From Luidia sarsii (lineage: Eukaryota; Echinodermata; Asteroidea; Paxillosida; Luidiidae): DNA of 64,000 bases. The stretch is taken from positions 26,548,911 through 26,612,910 of the forward strand of contig OX465101.1 in NCBI GenBank assembly GCA_949987565.1, written 5' to 3'. Positions 60,851-64,000 of this stretch are shown in pieces (positions within the stretch are counted from its first letter, which is position 1; each line of letters begins with the position of its first letter). The notes under the pieces are model-generated. The model saw nothing but the letters and a program-made list of their open reading frames with translations, made no database searches and was not told the DNA's origin. The position numbers were made by a program, and so were the translations under genes.

Positions 60851-61882
60851 ATGATACAAATCTAATTTGTTCGAAGAAAAAAACCTGAACACCAAATTAA
60901 TGACAGAATTTCAGATTAGTTTTATGAGGGTTTTTTCTGTCTTCTATTGTTATAAAGGTAAATATTTGCATTGAATGCACTCTTTGTGACTTTATTCATA
61001 CATCCTTGCTGTTAAAAAAAAAAATCAGGTGTGGAGCGGTCACGGGACAAATCACAAGGGGGGTTACTCTCCACCAGACAGACTAGATCTATGTCTCAGC
61101 ATCCTGTATATGATGGTCTTGTGGGGATGGAGGAAAAGCAAAAAGAACAAAAAAAATATCAACTTTTTGCCATGGGCAATTCGTGTTTTTGAGCTGGAAA
61201 TGCACAGGGATTGACCCTTTTTTGTTTTGACCTCTTTATTTTTTTTTTCAATTCTTCTGGCCAAGGTTTCCGGTCTTTGTCTGGTTCCGGTCCTGGCCTG
61301 GTTCCCATGCCACTCTCATCATCACAGGATGTGGGATTACAGAGGACCAGCTGGAACTGGTTTCACCGACAGGGGCCGCTGTGCATTCATGTAATGCGTC
61401 CCAGTAGAACCCCCGTCACCAAGGATGATAGCTTGAGGGGGAGCCTAATATGATGGCACTTAAAAAAAAAAGGTGCAATATGAAGAGCAACGACAGTGGC
61501 CAGATGGTGTCTATTTTGTGACGGGAACTTGGCCCGGCCGTGCTTCAGGATGGTCCGTGCTTATGGGTTGCACATTTTTGTGATTCTGCAGCCGGGCCCA
61601 CATGTGCAGACAATTCTGGCATTGCCTCCATTTTGTTTGTTATCAGGTGGTTGTTTGGATGCTGTTTTGGTTTTTTGTTTGTTTTTGCCTTGATCCAATT
61701 TCCTAGAACGTGGACAGTTTGTTATTCCGTCCAGAGGTCTAGGGTGTGGTCAGTGTCCCGTCTGACTCATCTGCAAAGTAAAGATAACGACAGAGAGCCT
61801 GGTGCTTAGCAACGCCTTACAGTTGGTGCAGGAAGTCACAGTCACAAGCTCAAATCGTGGAAGTCTTTCCAGGTTTTTTACA

Positions 61883-62003
61883 GAAAGGTGGCAAACTGCT
61901 TTACCGACTCCACTGACCAGAGATACAAAATCAGACCGATTTACGATCGCCCGATGGTTTGCTCCTAGCCGGACCTTTCTCAGCTTTGAAAATCCTGCCA
62001 TGA
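61883..62003. mobile_element. FB-A element, degenerate
   Basis: TGGCAAACTGCTTTACCGAC on the left, then TTTGCTCCTAGCCGGACCTT and TCTCAGCTTTG at the core. Confidence 0.6.
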
Positions 62004-62328
62004 GAAAAATACGACACCACTGCTCTGTGAATCTACTTCAGCAACAGCCAGAAAAACAGTTTCAATGTCAGAAACTTTGGAATGCGAAAAAAAAAAAAAA
62101 TCAAAGTCCGGCTTGATAAAGATGCGCAAAAATTAAATCTACATTTTTGGGGGTGAACATTTTCAAATTCTTATAAATCCAAGTTCTGAAGATTTAAGCA
62201 GTGACTAAACACTTCAAAATGCAGCGTATAATATGATCGCAATGAACTATTAAAAAAGCATTTGTGTATGCAGTAACCCAGTGGTGCGCAAGTGAATCTC
62301 AACATGGTTGAAATGCATTCACTGTAGC

Positions 62329-63047
62329 TGCATTTGTTTAGCTTCCCCAGTTAGACCTGGGTTACCCAACCCCCCCATTAATTTTGCTTTCACACTGGGT
62401 AAGTTAGGAGTGTGATGACCAACCCTGGTTAGACCTGGGTTACCACTACCCCCCGACCCTGCTTTCACACTGGGTAAGTTAGGGCTAATGACCAACCCTG
62501 GTTAGACCTGGGTTACCACTACCCCTCGACCCTACTTTCACAATAGGGGTAATGACCAACCCTGGTTAGACCTGGGTTCCTTCCCCCCTCCCCGACCCTG
62601 CTTTCACACTGGGTGAGGGGTAGTGAGTGACCAATCCTGGTTAGACCTGGGTTCCCTCCCCCTCCCCGACCCTGCTTTCACACTGGGTAAGTGAGGGGTA
62701 GTGACCAATCCTGGTTAGACCTGGGTTCCCTCCCCCTCCCCGACCCTGCTTTCACACTGGGTAAGTGAGGGGTAGTGACCAATCCTGGTTAGACCTGGGT
62801 TTCCTCCCCCTCCCCGACCCTGCTTTCACACTGGGTAAGTGAGGGGTAGTGACCAATCCTGGTTAGACCTGGGTTTCCTCCCCCCTCCCCGACCCTGCTT
62901 TCATACTGGGTGAGGGGTAGTGACCAACCCTGGTTAGACCTGGGTTTCCTCCCCCCTCCCCGACCCTGCTTTCACACTGGCAAAGTGAGGGGTAGTGACC
63001 AACCCTGGTTTGACCCTGGGTAGTCCCGGGGAAGCTAACCGAATGCA
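62329..63047. mobile_element. TIR element filled by a 74-bp minisatellite
   Basis: The left end TGCATTTGTTTAGCTTCCCC (62329-62348) and right end GGGGAAGCTAACCGAATGCA (63028-63047) are inverted with two mismatches. Between them TTAGACCTGGG recurs at 62351, 62429, 62502, 62566, 62641, 62715, 62789, 62863 and 62934, with a diverged tenth at 63009. Spacing is 64-78 bp and exactly 74 bp in the middle. Each unit has GACCCTGCTTTCACACTGGG and GAGGGGTAGTGACCAA. Confidence 0.93.
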
Positions 63048-64000
63048 CCTTGTGTGTTTGCAACCAGACGACTTTAAGACAAGTTTAGCGTCCTGTGCTG
63101 TTGCAGTCAGGATTCTTTATCACTATACTTAATGGGGATGTAAATCTGAAGAGATCCACAAATTATCAATGGTGCAATTCAATACCGGTATTCATTCCTT
63201 GAACAATGAGGCAGGAAGATAGCACTGCTGTGATGTCTAACATACAAGTGAATACATGTTTAAAGTCAATGCCCTTTTGCTGACATTCTGAAGAGCCACC
63301 AAAAATCACAGCGGCCATGTAATCATAAGATTAATTATGTCACCCTTGGTTTTCAACATTTCATCCAGTCCTTCATTTTTGTGCGTAAATCTGACTGATC
63401 AATCAACCTTTTGTTTTTCATATTTTGTCTTTTGTATCAAACATTTCATTTTTCGGGGTGATTTTTGTACTGAGTAAGCTACTTAAAAAGTAACTTTTGT
63501 TATATGCGATTCCATTTTAGTAAATTTTGTACTGGTTTTATGAATAGACAGAATTTTCAATACATGTTATTATCTAGTATGATCTCTTGTCTGCAATGAG
63601 GGGCATTTTAGATTTTCGCGAGGGCGTGTTTGAGAACAGGTTCTGTGCCAATGAGTGGCCTTTTTAATCTTTGATTGACACTTTATCAAGATTATGTGTT
63701 GCTTTTGGAGGAATAGAATTTGCCACCCAGTCAAATATAGTTCAATTTTGCTTCGGGTTTGTAGTAGTCATCCAAGGTTTTCTATGTTGCCCATGATGTA
63801 TTGGGCATCCCTGTTTTACCCAAAGTGTATGTGTACAAACTACAGACCCTCACCTAGCTTTTTCTGTACCCGTTCTGCACGCTAACTTTCAAGTATTAGT
63901 TGTGTCAGATTTTGCTTCTAGTATTTATTTAGGACAGGTTTGGGGTCTTAGAATAGTTTGGTATCAGGATGTCAGTACAACTCAGGATTGCTCTGAGAAC

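Larger units (their letters stand above)
58485..64000. other. SPAST 3' UTR and downstream DNA
   Basis: No second gene was recognised. A GG(A/C)TGG(G/A) repeat follows the stop codon directly (58505-58590), then an FB-C element (58940-59138), a SINE-1 fragment (60795-60850), a degenerate FB-A (61883-62003) and the minisatellite-filled TIR element (62329-63047). I saw no canonical AATAAA close after the stop, so the transcript end is not placed. Confidence 0.6.

Noticed and set aside
60820..62250. ATTAAA hexamers as the spastin polyadenylation site
   Set aside because: They lie more than 2 kb past the stop, one inside a SINE fragment, with no supporting GU-rich element that I could rely on.
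62351..63020. CRISPR-like or regulatory array of 74-bp units
   Set aside because: The whole unit is repeated with no variable spacers; it is a minisatellite within inverted ends.

Overview
This is a eukaryotic, animal window dominated by introns. It carries one recognisable gene: the plus-strand orthologue of spastin (SPAST), the microtubule-severing AAA ATPase. Twelve coding exons, all bounded by GT-AG sites with compatible phases, run from 10173 to the stop codon at 58482-58484. They encode 533 residues in one unbroken frame: the second half of the MIT domain, a long basic Ser/Pro-rich linker, and the whole AAA module and C-terminus. The AAA core is almost identical to vertebrate spastin. 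The first exon (hydrophobic N-terminus and first MIT helix) was not found and probably lies upstream of the window. The organism is most likely a marine invertebrate deuterostome, probably an echinoderm such as a sea urchin. That is an inference from the protein similarity, the abundant tRNA-derived SINEs, CT/GA microsatellites, TACATG-type repeats and many foldback elements; no sequence here proves the species.

Layout: 1-10172 is upstream sequence or the end of intron 1, with no recognised gene. The MIT-domain exons are at 10173-10256 and 24301-24384, the linker exons at 27360-27620, 40263-40435 and 42594-42771, and the AAA exons at 43785-43924, 46098-46245, 46972-47063, 48062-48184, 55331-55481, 56277-56317 and 58359-58484. 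From 58485 to 64000 there is 3' UTR and/or intergenic DNA with no second gene recognised. Introns range from about 0.7 to 14 kb.

The non-coding part is rich in short non-autonomous repeats. The most striking is a foldback family, called FB-A here, with about 28 whole or partial copies. Its core reads GGGCCTGACGTTTCGATCC on one arm and the reverse complement on the other, and in one copy the core has expanded into about 25 tandem 18-bp units. Other structured elements are a TTAA-flanked TIR element (44809-45178), a TA-flanked foldback (41814-42085), a family with 'GGGCCAATTTCATAGAGCTG' ends (FB-C), a TIR element filled with a 74-bp minisatellite (62329-63047), two tRNA-derived SINE-like families (one with 26-bp terminal inverted repeats), and a perfect 37-bp inverted repeat around 54339-54903. 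Family names FB-A, FB-C, FB-D, FB-E, SINE-1 and SINE-2 are labels made for this annotation, not database names.
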